This document shows, one piece after another, positions 31,386-43,645 of a stretch of 64,000 nucleotides of DNA. The notes beneath the pieces are model-generated. The model searched no databases. It was not told the origin of the DNA and saw only the letters and a list, made by a program, of their open reading frames with translations. The translations under genes were made by a program, and so were the position numbers. Each line of letters starts with the position of its first letter. The first letter of the stretch is position 1. Source of the DNA: Neoarius graeffei (taxonomy: Eukaryota; Chordata; Actinopteri; Siluriformes; Ariidae); the NCBI RefSeq assembly GCF_027579695.1, contig NC_083577.1:40119198-40183197 (forward strand), in the 5' to 3' direction.

Positions 31386-31925
31386 AGGACTATTATTCTT
31401 TCCACATTCACTGGATGTGAGCAATTGCGTGCTCTGATTGGCTACTCTACTACTAGGATATCAGCTCATATACCATTTAGTAGAGAAAAACAAAATGGTG
31501 GAGTGTATTGCTGAATGAACTGAGGATGAAATAAAAAAAAACTACTTGAAAACAAAAAACAAAATCCTAAAAAAAAGCAACAAAATATGGAATAAAAGTA
31601 TTTGCTGGTAAGAGTGTGTGTCCATCAACCAAGAATTATTATAGCATTTTTCACAAATTGCTACTGTCATTTCACCAGTTGGTTTACGCTCTAAGTGGAA
31701 ATTATTTTTTTTGGAAGTTTTGTATAAAGTTTTTGTATTTATCGAATTTGTAAAAATATAAAAATGCTCTGCTTCCCAAAATCCAGTGAATGTGGATAGA
31801 ATAAGAGTTATTACATTCAATCTTACACACTCACTCATCGTACGTGGCTTATAGCCAACTCGGTGCTACACGCCTCATTGGCTATCAGCTCATGCACGAC
31901 TTGATTTTGTAGAATAGCTGTTAAA
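31386..31925. mobile_element. MITE family M1, copy A
   Basis: Begins TTATTCTTTCCACATTCACTGG-like sequence, repeated inverted near 31782-31805 (CCAGTGAATGTGGATAGAAT), followed by a right tail with its own palindrome. Copy B lies at 35621-36110. It may extend to about 32255. Confidence 0.55.
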
Positions 31926-32255
31926 TGTACAGTGAGTTGGTCGTTGTTGCGAAATAAACCCTGACAGGGTGATGCAGGACCTCGATGTGAAGTGGAAGAG
32001 CCTTGAATCACCCAGAAGGGGTTTAATTTTGCAATAATGCCTGGCTTGCTGTACATTTATCCTGCTTGTTCCATGGCTACTTGTTAAAGAAATCAATAAT
32101 TTGACACAATGTTGATTTAAAAATGTTTTTACTTCCACCAGTGATGTGGTCCATAGCAACGGTCTGTTGTACAGAAATATAAACCCCACACTTAATTGAC
32201 CAATCAGAACGGAGTCTTCAACAAAGCTGTGTAATAAAAGGATATAACGGACATG

Positions 32256-32998
32256 GCAATGCAAAATTGTGACTTTTGTTAAAATACCGTGGCTTGAAGA
32301 TCTAATACTAGGCTACAGAATATAAAATGAGAACCAACTAACATTTAAGCCTGAATGTAAACCCCCGGCAGAATGCCAGTAATGTATATCACAAATGTAT
32401 CCACTGTTTCAGTGAGTAGTTCAACTATAGGGGGGGAAACCTGGGAGTCGACCAGTCGAGCACGATCATCTCAGAGCATCTGTTCCTAGACATGTCATCT
32501 CAGAAAGTTACAAAGAGGTCATAGGAAGAGCAAACCATCTGCATGCTCTACTTTATTTTTTTTGTTCCTTTTGTCAAATTATTTTTTTTATTCCAAATAC
32601 AGCGTGTTGAATATCCTCTCTGACTGGAGGTGGTCATGAGAGATTGAAATGGCACAGGAAATTGACTGGAAGGAGAACACGACAGGAGCAGGCAGATAAT
32701 CATTGCAACAGGAGAATTAGATTTTTGAAAAGGCACTGATCCTTTACTGGCTCTTTATGGCGCCCCATTTAGTTTCCCTGGTGGCCTGTTTCGTAGATGA
32801 CAAGACTGTGTCAGGTTTTTATAGGCGAGTTCCAGCCTGTGCAGGGAATGTGCCAAGTTCAGAGAAGCAGAAGCCATCTTAGTGTTGCAGTAAGGTTACT
32901 GTATGTTTTTTAAGTTTAAATTTATTTTGGATTCCCCCACAGGAGACTTTAGTATTCATTGTGAAAATACTGCATGTTGTGGTGGGTGGTTTGTTCCC

Positions 32999-33039
<41 letters not shown>

Positions 33040-34700
33040 GATGTACTGGCTCTCATTTGGGTGCAGGCAATTTTTGCCAGAATCTACCTTGATTAATTCC
33101 ACGAAATTATTCTCAGCCATAAAGACAATGTAAGACACTTTTTCTTATACTTACTATACACTTACTTTCATGTCGTATGCACTTGTTTTAATGTACCAAA
33201 TCATATTACAGTGCTGTCCCATTCAATGAAAGTGGCTTTTTTTTTTTTTTTTTTTAAACACCTGTAAATTGAATCATTTTCAGTTGTTGTACATGTATAT
33301 AAAATGCTGGTTAAATTAAGATGATGGATGTAAATGTTGCAGCTTGGACTCTTATCGATCAATCCATCCATTTATCCCCGCTTAGCCATACTGCGCTCCA
33401 TTACAAGCAAGCTTTTCTTATCTCGGACTTTGAATGATTCCAGTGGCGTATTTGCTTTCCAGAGATGCGTAGAATACTGAAGTGTCATTTCAGTCAGGAG
33501 ATTTATTTGTGGCTGTTGTTAAGAGCAGGACATTTTTCCTATGTTTGCTTAAGCATTTTGTGTGTGTTTGTTTTGGGGGGTGGCAATATTTTTTTTTTTT
33601 TTTAAATATTCATCTCAAAATATTAACTGACAAACTTTTTTTTTTGTTGTTCAGGGTTTCTGAAATGTCTAGATACCAGGTTCTTACTGAGTAGTCACTT
33701 TAAAGGTGCTCCAAGTTATCGACAGGAGCAAAAATTTCTTTTACGAGTGATGTAATGCCACTGGTTGTGGTTTCTGTACGTGTGTTAAAGTGGAGAGATG
33801 AATATTAAATAGCTGATTTAGGAACATCAGGAGATATGGTGCCAAGTGTTGCGTAGTAAACAGGTTTCTGGCCCTTTCTAGTGTTTTTACTGCTAGTTAG
33901 ATCTAAAAATTTCTAAACGAGGCACCTTTGTGTACATACCTTGAGAAAGTGTGTTCTGCCACGGTTTTGTGTTTCAGCCTCGGAGCCTGTCGAGGCTACT
34001 CCAGTACACATGGTTCCAGGAGGTTTGACCTCCAGGATATAATCAATATTTTAAAACTGGCTAAAAAATTGTGCTCGAGTAATGAAGCTTTTGACAAAGT
34101 AATTGCTTGTTCTCAGTTGCTGGCTTTTGAAAATTTGCAAAATTTCTGTATAAATTCAGTGGAACCCATAAAGGATTTTGAAGCTGATTTTTATTCATTA
34201 ATTAGCTTGTTTAATTTCTTTCTTTTTCTTATCTTGGCTGTTTTGAATGGTGAAGTGGTGTTGTGTTTGCGGCTTGTTATCTATGCAAACCTGCTCCTGT
34301 TGCTCTTAGTCTGACATGGTTCAGTTTTTGTTTATACACAGTAACGCTTAAACTTGGGGCAATTCACCAAGCCCCCTTTTTCTTTAACAGTTCAGAGCTG
34401 TATGGCACCAAATGTAAAATAATGAATGTTGCCAGAAATATTTTTCTATAAAGATCCTGATGAGTACAGCTGATCTCAGTAGGGGGAAATCAATGGTTAC
34501 ACTTTAAAATCTGTAAAACACTAAAAGGGAAATTGTTTTTTTTTCTTTTTTAAATTAAGTTATAAATGTTTTACTTAGCAATACCTATGATGTCTTGGTC
34601 TTCATTTATTCCTGTTGCTTTTGTTGTGCTTGTCATTTTTTGTTTTTGTCTGTTCTTGTTTTTCCGTTCAGACACGTGTATCTGTATGGTTGAATACAGT
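32256..34700. other. intergenic, microsatellite and T-runs
   Basis: Contains a (TTA)n run and T-runs near 33238-33255 and 33590-33603. Otherwise no supported feature; long chance reading frames lack codon or family signal. Confidence 0.45.
33000..33039. repeat. (TTA)n microsatellite
   Basis: About 13 uninterrupted ATT/TTA units. Confidence 0.95.
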
Positions 34701-34705
34701 AATCA

Positions 34706-34858
34706 GATATACCGTGCACTGACAGGTATTGGTTGAAATGATAGATTCTCTCAGGTGACTGGTATAGTACTGTTTTCCCCTCAGAAAATAATACTATGCC
34801 AGTCACCTCAGAGAATCCATAATTTCAGCCGGGGCCTCTGTGCATGGTATATTTCATT
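34706..34858. repeat. ~150-bp hairpin (inverted repeat) MITE
   Basis: Left arm contains GATTCTCTCAGGTGACTGGT and right arm its near complement (ACTATGCCAGTCACCTCAGAG), with a roughly 20-bp loop and outer pairs TACCGTGCACTGACAG / GCATGGTA. Confidence 0.7.
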
Positions 34859-35116
34859 TATATCCCTCATTTAAAAAATTCCAAACGTTGAGTGAATCTT
34901 GGCATAAACTCGCTGGAGGCAGCCATGTTTGTTTGTTGTACCATGCGCTCACTTGCGTCACTAGGCATGATCATGATACGTAGATCTAAATGTACAGAAA
35001 TGCTTGCAGAGCCACAGCTGTGACTCAAGTCGTCCGTATAGCTTGAAATTGTGACATCCTGGATATACCATGACTGACTCTCACCATATCCATTTATTTA
35101 TTTATTTATTTATTTA

Positions 35117-35491
35117 TCTCATTCTCATTATCTCTAGCTGCTTTGTCCTGTTCTACAGGGTCACAGGCAAGCTGGAGCCTATCCCAGCTGACTACGGGCG
35201 AAAGGCGGGGTACACCCTGGACAAGTCGCCAGGTCATCACAGGGCTGACACATAGACACAGACAACCATTCACACTCACATTCACACCTACGCTCAATTT
35301 AGAGTCACCAGTTAACCTAACCTGCATGTCTTTGGACTGTGGGGGAAACCGGAGCACCCGGAGGAAACCCACGCGGACACGGGGAGAACATGCAAACTCC
35401 ACACAGAAAGGCCCTCGCCGGCCCCGGGGCTCGAACCCAGGACCTTCCTGCTGTGAGGCGACAGCGCTAACCACTACACCACCGTGCCGCC
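35117..35491 (-). mobile_element. tRNA-derived SINE, family S1, full length
   Basis: Minus-strand head GGCGGCACGGTGGTGTAGTG with A and B boxes (GGGTTCGAGCCC), body with GGTTAACTGGTGACTC, and tail GATAATGAGA. It is inserted in a (TATT)n run that flanks both sides. Confidence 0.85.
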
Positions 35492-35620
35492 TATTTATTT
35501 ATTTATTTGATTTTATTTTTATTTTTTTTGGATGTCACAAGATACATTGTTTAATCAATAGTGGAACTATTTCATGTCACATGAGCCATCCTTGGCCAAT
35601 TTTTCAAAGAGGGATATAAA

Positions 35621-36110
35621 GTTATTATTCTATCTGCATTCACTGGTTATGAGCAATCGCATGCTCTGATTGGCTACTCTACTACTATGCGATCAGCTCA
35701 TATACCGTGAGTAGAGAAAAACAAAATGGCAGAGCGTGTTACTGAAAGAAACTGAGGATGAACTAAAAACTCTAAAACAAAACCCTAAAAAAAATTTTTG
35801 ATGCTAAGAACGTTTTTTTTTTCAAGAATTATCATCGCTTTTTTTTTTTACACAATTGTTACTGTCATTTCGCTGGTTTTGCATTCTAAGCGAAAATGAT
35901 TTTGTCAGACATTTTGTACAAAGTTTTTATTTATCTAATTTGCAAAAAATAAAAATGCTCCATTTCTCAAAATCCAGTGAACGTGGATAGAATAAAACAG
36001 TTATTCCACTCGATCTCATCGTACATGGCTTATCGGCAACTCGCCGCTACTGTACGTGCCTCATCGGCTATCAGCTCATGTACGACTCGATTTCATGGAA
36101 TAATGCGGTC
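35621..36110. mobile_element. MITE family M1, copy B
   Basis: Closely matches 31386-31925, including GCTCTGATTGGCTACTCTAC and the inverted CCAGTGAACGTGGATAGAAT. The right tail forms a palindrome between about 36000 and 36107. Confidence 0.6.
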
Positions 36111-36499
36111 TATGTATTTCATTTATTTTGGTCCGTCCACCAACCAAAAATCATTTTTTTTAACCTCCTCCGTTATTTTAAATGCTCCCCTTCTGTGTGT
36201 CTGTCTGTCCTCATTGATCAGTGGTAGTAAGGCTTGTTCTTTCTCCTATCTGAACTGAGGTGCTCTGCACGTCTTCCTGATCGCTGAATAAGCACAGCAT
36301 TGAGCTCAGCTGAGACAGTATGAAGAAGTGATGAATTGAAAATGCTGAGGTATCAAATTGATGCGGACACACCAGCACTGTAATCCTGCTTTAGCACTTT
36401 CTCAGAATCTTTCAAATAACTGAATGTACCACGACCATTTGTATAAATAATTGTATGCAAATATAAAAATCTTGGAACCACACAGACATGGCACTTTTC

Positions 36500-37347
36500 T
36501 GGAAAGCAGTATAATGAACTTCCAGAGATGGGGGAAAAAAAATTGAAAGGTTCAACTGAACACCAAGGCAATGCTAAAGGATCTGGTGAAAGGGTTGAGG
36601 TATCTGGAACCAAAGTATGGACATCTACGATTAAGAGAGTCCTACATTGCCATAACCTGAAAGTTTGTCATGCAAAGGAAGCCCCTACTCCGAGACTGGC
36701 ATTAAAAAAAAGAAAGACAGACTGAAGTTTAAGTTGCCAGCAACCTTTTGGAGGTGTGTTCTCTGGTCAGATGAAAAAATATTGAACTTTTAGACCATAA
36801 TGATCAGCACGATGTATGGAGGAGAGTGAGGCTTTTAATCCAAAGAACACCATCCCAACTGTGAAGCATGGGGGTGGCAGCATCATGTTGTGGGGGTGTG
36901 TTGCTGGAAAATGTCCTGGTGCACATCAGACAAAAATGATGGCATCGTGAGGAAGGAGGATTATCTAGAAATACTGAAGCCATGTCCTAAGACATTAGCC
37001 AGAATGTTAAAACTTGGTCACGACTAGGTCTAGAGAAGGACATTGATCTGAAGCATACCTCCAAATTTATACCAAACTGCATAATATACAACACCATGAA
37101 AGTTTTGAAGAGGCCATCACAAAGCCCTGACCTACAGTAAATCCTGCAGAAAATTTGTAGCCTGAACTGAAAAAGTGAGTCTGAGTAAGGAGGCTCACAA
37201 ACCTGACGTTTCCTAGTCCCGAGTAACAGCAGCTCAGTGTGCCATCTTGGTATGTAAGGAAAAGTGTCTCGTCTCACTGCAGGAAAGATGATCAGCAGCA
37301 GTAAAACTTTTACAGTGATGGTGGATTCTGTTTTGTTGCTTTCCATT
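36500..37347 (+). pseudogene. degraded Tc1 transposase remnant
   Basis: Fragments in several frames: LWSDE-K (WSDE, first Asp) near 36765, [12 protein letters not shown] after [13 protein letters not shown] sequence (GAAGCATGGGGGTGGCAGCA at about 36860), and later DLK-type tail words. No intact frame, no clear ends; its 3' part is cut by the candidate LTR. Confidence 0.6.
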
Positions 37348-38851
37348 TGTAACCCCCTTTTTTTTTTTTTTTGGACAGGTGCTGATTACCCAGCACAGTA
37401 GGCTATAGGCTACTAAAGAGTTACCCTAAATCCCAATAAATAATGGCGCAACAGGGTCCTAAGTTCTCAGCGGTGGAGTGGTGAGCTGGCTGAGATTCCT
37501 GATACCATAAGGGTACAAGTATGAGTAGAGAGAGAGAATAATAAGCATAAATCTAATAAATGATAAATTTAACAGCGCGGTGCCTCCACTGCGAAAATAC
37601 TACACTTACCTTTGAAGCTAGTGTATGGTGTATTTCCTCAGACTTTAAAATAACAGTAGCATGAGTGAAAGAACTAATAGCTAGTCTGCAGTGTGCATGT
37701 CAGAATGTTCAAATATAAACAACCAAATGAGCAGCCAATACACCCAAGATATAATTAAATAATAATGATTATATTTATTAATAAGCAATAATAATAATAA
37801 TAATAATAATAGTATTTGACAATAAATGCTCCCAAAGAAGCATGCAATGTAATCACCAAGAAAATAGTAACACCGGCACAAGAAGAGCGGAAACAATTAG
37901 CCTACATAATAGAGATGTTACAGATAGCACATCAACAGTGTGTATACCAGCAGTACATAGTAAGAAAATAAAACTGGGTAAAGTATCAAAAGAAAAGAAG
38001 TGGACAAGAAAGAAAAACGCGCGCGCAGTTGGGGCCCGTTGGTGCACAGGTGGCAGCTCTGTGAACTGCAGGCAGAACAGCAACCGCTGCAATGCCCTTC
38101 TAAAACGCTGGCTATCCAGGCGAGACCAGAGGAACGCGTGTGTGTGTGTGTGTGTGTCAGTGTAAGTGTGGGTTCGCGTTACTCACAATCCACCGGTCAA
38201 ACCAGACGGATCAGGTTACAGATGTCGGTACAGTCACGCAGCAGATGCTCCTGAGCAGAGGGCTAGCTATTGCTGTGGGTTAGCTCGCTCGAATAAGATG
38301 CTGCTCACCCCAAACCCCTCGGTAGCGGGCTGGGTCCCAGACCCGACACAGTGAGTTCCCGGGACTGACGAAAGCGCTCCGGTGGGCACAGCACGGAGGG
38401 CAGATGTGTCCGCAGAAAAAAAAAACAGCAAGATCACTCACTGGAGTGACACCGGAGTTTATGGCCACAAGCAGACCAAACTATAAAAAAAAAACTGTCT
38501 GCAAAATAAGTGCTGAAATAGAGCTCACAAACAACGCGATCTCTCTCTGCTCGGCAGCAGGCGGGAACTCCGTGAGCTTCTCCCTCGCGAAGTGATGAAA
38601 CATCTCAAAAAGCCCGCGAACTCGCGGGCATTAAACATATACCAATTACCATTGGCTGACATCAAAATTCAAATAAAACTACAACGAGCAAATAAGTCTG
38701 ATTGGTCCGAATGCACAGAACGTCACAACACATCAGAACAGTGAAAATATTCCAAACCACAAGGCATTATGGTAAATGGAGTTAATTACACAGAAAATAG
38801 GGCAATCCAATATAGAGTATAAAATACAGTGTTATTTTAGAGGACCTTACA
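37348..38851. mobile_element. candidate solo LTR
   Basis: Begins TGTAACCCCC and ends CCTTACA (TG...CA) with CATT on both sides (37344-37347, 38852-38855), as a 4-bp duplication. The interior has no transposase or inverted ends. It contains (AAT)n at about 37788 and (GT)n at about 38138. Confidence 0.4.
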
Positions 38852-39185
38852 CATTGAACATCAACAAAAGTAGGCACCAACTGCTGTGTGAAAGTTTTTA
38901 TCCCTCAATGTTTGAATGTTGGGGAGCAAAGTAAAATATACACATTTTACAAATCATTTACAGAACCAATCCAAGAAATGCCGACACCTTCAGTATGAAA
39001 CTATCCTAGAAATATTGGGTGTGAGGCAGTCAGTTGGGATGTCAGTGTATCACAAGGCACCAAACACACAGTATTTAGGGAGAATTTAGCATCACAGACC
39101 CACCTAATGGCATGCTTATTGAGGTATTTCACCTGACGTCACAGGGTCACGTGACGCCCCAGTGTCCGCCATTTTGAAGGTCAAG

Positions 39186-40043
39186 CTAGCTAATGTCAAC
39201 AACATAGTAGCTAGTATGTTACTGTAGTAATGTTTACGTTCAGTCATTTGGATGACTGTTAAAACCTTTCAGTCTCAAGTTTTTCCTTTACTGTATTTAC
39301 TAGTTTACTGTAATTATGATCCGGCAGCTATTTACACCGGATCCAGTGTAAATAGCTGCCGGAGCGCGCTCCGGCTTGCTCCCCCTCAAATTAAGCAGCG
39401 CGCTCCGGCTTGCTCCCAGAGTGCTCTGGCCGAGGTTCCGGAGCGCGCTCCGGCTTGCTCCCCCTCAAATTAAGCAGCGCGCTCCGGCTTGCTCCCAGAG
39501 TGCTCTGGCCGAGGTTCCGGAGCGCGCTCCGGCTTGCTCCCCCTCAAATTAAGCAGCGCACTCCGGCTTGCTCCCCCTCAAATTAAGCAGCGCGCTCCGG
39601 CTTGCTCCCCCTCAAATTAAGCAGCGCGCTCCGGCTTGCTCCCGGAGTGCTCCGGCTTGCTCCCGGAGTGCTCCGGCCGAGGTTCCGGAGCGCGCTCCGG
39701 CTTGCTCCCCCTCAAATTAAGCAGCGCGCTCCGGCTTGCTCCCGGAGTGCTCCGGCTGAGGTTCCGGAGCGCGCTCCGGCTTGCTCCCCCTCAAATTAAG
39801 CAGCGCGCTCCGGGAGAAAGCCAGAGCGCACTGCTTAATTTGAGGGGGAGCAAGCCGGAGCGCGCTCCGGCAGCTATTTACACTGGATCCGATGTAAATG
39901 GCTGCCAGATCATAATTACAGTAAACTAGTAAATACAGTAAAGGAAAAACTTGAGACTGAAAGGTTTTAACAGTCATCCAAATGACTGAACGTAAACATT
40001 GCTACAGTAACATACTAGCTACGATGTTGTTGACATTAGCTAG
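39186..40043. repeat. inverted arms (~165 bp) flanking the minisatellite
   Basis: Left arm 39186-39353 and right arm 39883-40043 are inverse complements with few differences (e.g. TTTACTAGTTTACTGTAATT against its complement). In copy 1 only the left arm is present. Confidence 0.88.
39361..39870. repeat. GC-rich minisatellite, same family as 10289-11029
   Basis: Same 79/34-bp units (CCCCCTCAAATTAAGCAGCG core) with variants CCCAGAGTGCTCTGG in place of CCCGGAGTGCTCCGG. The last unit (about 39821-39870) is inverted. Confidence 0.92.
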
Positions 40044-40236
40044 TGCTAACAGCTAGCTGCTAGTACACTGCTACAACACAGACACCGACCCTAATAATAC
40101 AGTTCTTGGTCATTGCCTGGTAACAGCAAATTTATAACAGGCCATGTTTCAACAGACTAAGAAGTTATTTCAATGACATTTAATAACATTTTGTTTATCC
40201 TGAGGACCGAAAGTAAATGAAAATGTGAACAAACCT

Positions 40237-40657
40237 TAGCTGTAATAAGATGGCGACCACCGGCTCCAGGGACGACCCGCTGATGTAGGCATGTTACCCA
40301 GCCTGACACAAAATATTTGTAGGCATCCAAACTCTTATACGCTTTCAGATCAATACCTGTGTATGGCGATGGGTTTTTAACGACATAGGTATACAGATCA
40401 TGTGGGCCGAAGTCAGGTAAAGACGAGGGCTTCGTGTACTTCCATACGTCAGTGAACAATCCTGGTGGAAGCAGGTAAACGTCGTTCTCTAAGCCTGCTA
40501 ACCTCAATTTTTGCAAATACCTCTCCCTCTGCTCGCCCTGTAAATGCCCTACGTCGCTGGATAGTGAAGGTGTTTTCTGCATCTCGCTCCTTTTTCTTTT
40601 ATGTTTTTCGTTTGTCGCCTTCCTCGCATTCAAACTGATTCGAGCCGTGACCTCCAA
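40237..40657 (-). pseudogene. YqaJ/SWIM-type nuclease gene, first coding exon
   Basis: Minus-strand frame from MEVTARISLNARKATNEKHK through [20 protein letters not shown], then DLYTYVVKNPSPYTGIDLKA and YKSLDAYKYFVSGWV, to HLITAK with a donor AAG|GTTTGT. The segment KAYKSL-AY--F-SGWV precedes the SWIM finger and YqaJ domain in fish transposon proteins as I recall. Domains downstream are absent, so the gene is only a remnant. Confidence 0.6.
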
Positions 40658-40827
40658 AATGGCAGCCTAACGATGCATCACATGACTTGGTCACGTGGGT
40701 GAAAAACCTCAATTGGAGGCGAGAGGAGATCCAGGTGGACACAGCAAGAACACGTGAAACATGAGAGATGAAAAACGAGTAGGCAAAAAGTTGCCAAGCA
40801 ATCTGGCAGAGTGGATAAAATGATGTA

Positions 40828-42396
40828 CAGTGGATATAAAAAGTGCACACACCCCATTAAAATGATCGGTTTTTCTGATGTAAAAAAAAAATGAGACCAC
40901 GATAAATAATTTCAAAACTTTTCCCACCTGTAATGTGACCTATAACCTGTACAATTAAATTAAAAAACAAACAAATCTGTTTGGGGGAAAAACATTTCAA
41001 AAAAAAAAGTACAGTAAGCTGGTTGCATAAGTGTGCACACCCTTAAACTAATACTTTGTTGAAGCACCTTTTGATTGAATTACAGCATTCAGTCTTTTTG
41101 GGTCAGAGTCTATCAGCCTGCCACATCTAGACTTGGCAATATTTGCCCACTCTTCCTTGCAAAAGTGTTCCAAATCTGTCAGATTGCGAGGGCATCTCTT
41201 GTGCACGGCCCTCTTCAGGTCACCCCACAGATTTTCAATTGGATTTAGGTCTGGGCTCTGGCTGGGCCGTTCCAAAACTTTTTTGGGGTCATTGTCGTGC
41301 TGAAAGATGAAATTCCTCTTCATCTTCAGCTTTCTAGCAGACACCTGAAGGTTTTGAGCCAAAATCGACTGGTATTTAGAACTGTTTATAATTCCCTCCA
41401 CCTTGAATAAAGCCCCTGTTCCAGCTGAAGAAAAACAACCCCAAAACATGATGCTGCCACCACCATGCTTCACCGTGGGTATGGGGTTCTTTTGGTGATG
41501 CGCAGTGTTGTTTTTGCACCAAGCATACGTACCTTTTGGAATTGTGGCCACAAAGTTTAACCTTGGTTTCATCAGACCATAACACATTTTCCCACATGCT
41601 TTTGGGACAGTTTATTTATTTTATTTTATTTTTTTTCAAAATTTAGCCGGGCCTGGATGTCTTTCTTTGACCCTACCCCATAGTCCAGACATATGGAGAA
41701 TACGGGAGATTGTTGTCACATGTAGTACACAACCAGTACTTGCCAGAAATTCCTGCAGCTCCTTCAGTGTTGCTGTCGGCCTCTTGGCAGCCTCTCTGAC
41801 CAGCTTCCGTCTTGTCTTTTCATCAATTTTGGAAGGACGTCCAGTTCTTGGTAATGTCACTGTTGTCCCATATTTTCTCCACTTCTTGATGACTGTCTTC
41901 ACTGTGCTCCATGGTATATCTAATGCTGCGGAAATGTTTTTGTACCCTTCTCCTGACTGATACCTTTCAGCAATGAGATCCCTTTGATGCTTTGTAAGCT
42001 CTCTGTGAACCCTGGCTTTTGCTGGAGGATGCAACTGAGTAAATGTCTGAACTTTATTTGGGGTTAATCAGAGTCATTTTCATTGATGGTAGGTGTGAAC
42101 CCAAAAAGACTAAATGCTGCAATGAAATCAAAAGGTGCTTCAACAAAGTATTAGTTTAAGGATGTGCACACTTATGCAACCAGCTTATTGTATGTTTTGA
42201 ATTTTTCATGTTTTCCCCACTAACAGATTTGGTTTGTTTGTTTTTCAATTGAATTGTACAGGTTATAGGTCACATTAAAGATGGGAAAAGTTTTGAAATT
42301 ATTTATCGTGGTCTTATTTATTTATTTATTTATTTATTTTTTACATCAGAAAAACCTATCATTTTAATGGGGTGTGTACACTTTTTATATCCACTG
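40828..42396 (-). mobile_element. full-length Tc1-like element
   Basis: Inverted ends CAGTGGATATAAAAAGTGCA and the complement; TA flanks at 40826-40827 and 42397-42398. Transposase on the minus strand is broken. Confidence 0.92.
41048..42034 (-). pseudogene. Tc1 transposase, broken
   Basis: N-terminal part has HTH segments (LIAERYQSGEGYKNISAALD, STVKTVIKKWRKYG) and TGRPSKI. The frame breaks near 41610-41640 at an A/T-rich insertion. The catalytic part holds WSDETK (first Asp), FQHDNDPK (second Asp) and SPDLNPIENLW (Glu). A deletion removes the residues between DNDPK and LERPSQSP. Confidence 0.88.
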
Positions 42397-42778
42397 TACA
42401 GAGTGAAACTAATTTAAAAACAAAACTAATAAATTGATTGCTAAATAATGGTATATGGTAAAATTAGGCAGTACAAAATATTCGTATTCTTATTTCAAAT
42501 ATTTAGTATAGCAGAAGTATGTAAATAGTGAAAGTGAACAGCTAAATCTAATTTAATAATCTAATGGGATATCATGTGATCAAGCAGGGTTGATAAAGCT
42601 TAGATAAATCAGTTAATTATACATACAGTGCGATTATTACAAATCAACTGACAAATCTGTTTGGTAAAGGAGGAAAAAATGCTGGATAGCCCATTTTCCT
42701 ACCAAAAAGTGTGATCGACTGGCAGCTGGCCTTGTGTTTTTTTGTGTCTCTTAGCAACAGCAAGAAACCCAGAATGCT

Positions 42779-42810
<32 letters not shown>

Positions 42811-43645
42811 TGCATGCATGCACAGGTACCTGCAAACACAGGTAAGAATCCAATAATATATATATTTTTATAAATTTAATAAATGATGCATTTCATCACT
42901 ATTGTACATTCTTAACAACACTTGTGTGCGCTTATAAATTAAATAACCAAAACAAGTTGAAATAAAACTTTTGACTGACATGTTTTGTTGTATTATATAT
43001 TATTGTTATGTAACAGAATATAGTTAGCTGATTCAAAGTACAGCATTACATGAGCTGTATATTATTGGTTATATGTAATTATTAAAAATTACCAATTGGT
43101 AACAAATTTAGTGTTGTTCAATGATTTACTCCTGCTTATGTGCTCTTAGGAAAGAAACTGAGAAGCTTCAGAAATTTTTTCTCAGTTGCTTGCTTTTCTT
43201 TGACAACACCTTCAGTTAGCATTTTTTTTTCATTTCTACTAACAAAGACGTACTGTGTTCCTCTCCTAAAACGTTGAAGGCTTATTTACAGCTGTATCAA
43301 TATCAATCCCTGATGTATAATTTAAAATGTAATGGATACCTGATCTCCTTTTGTATAATTTAGGCTGCAAAGTATATCTAATGGAAATTCAATGGGCTGT
43401 CGATTCAAGACTGATATGGAATGAATTAGCTGAATGTGGGACATGTTAGGCTAAACTTTAGGTTAATTCATTCGATGAAACATAATAAATTAATGTGTGT
43501 CCCTCATTATGGTAATTCACACTACATGTGACTACAAAATAGAGATTGTAGTAAAATACCCAAATTGGATGCCTAATAATAATAAACTTTAAGCCATGGT
43601 CTTGGTCATGACTGTTGACCAATTTGATTGTTCATTGACCATATA
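42397..43645. other. intergenic AT-rich sequence
   Basis: Contains a (GA)n run at about 42778-42810; nothing else supported. Confidence 0.5.

Larger units (their letters stand above)
39120..40711. mobile_element. ISL2EU-like DNA transposon with minisatellite core, copy 2
   Basis: Inverted ends TGAGGTATTTCACC and GGTGAAAAACCTCA; AT at 39118-39119 and 40712-40713. The left end lacks the THAP exon but has the intron arm next to it. An inverted copy of that arm (39883-40043) mirrors the left arm (39186-39353) across the minisatellite, so the centre can fold back. The right end carries the YqaJ-type first exon. Confidence 0.65.

Noticed and set aside
33928..34314. 128-residue reading frame with helical look (FDLQDIINILKLAKKL)
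   Set aside because: Ends in hydrophobic low-complexity sequence, no splice sites or family match; likely chance in AT-rich DNA.
35143..35619. 158-residue reading frame containing [20 protein letters not shown]
   Set aside because: Translation of SINE family S1; the same peptide appears at the other SINE copies on either strand.
39252..39977. Similar Arg/Pro/Ala-rich reading frames on both strands
   Set aside because: Same minisatellite translated in either direction.
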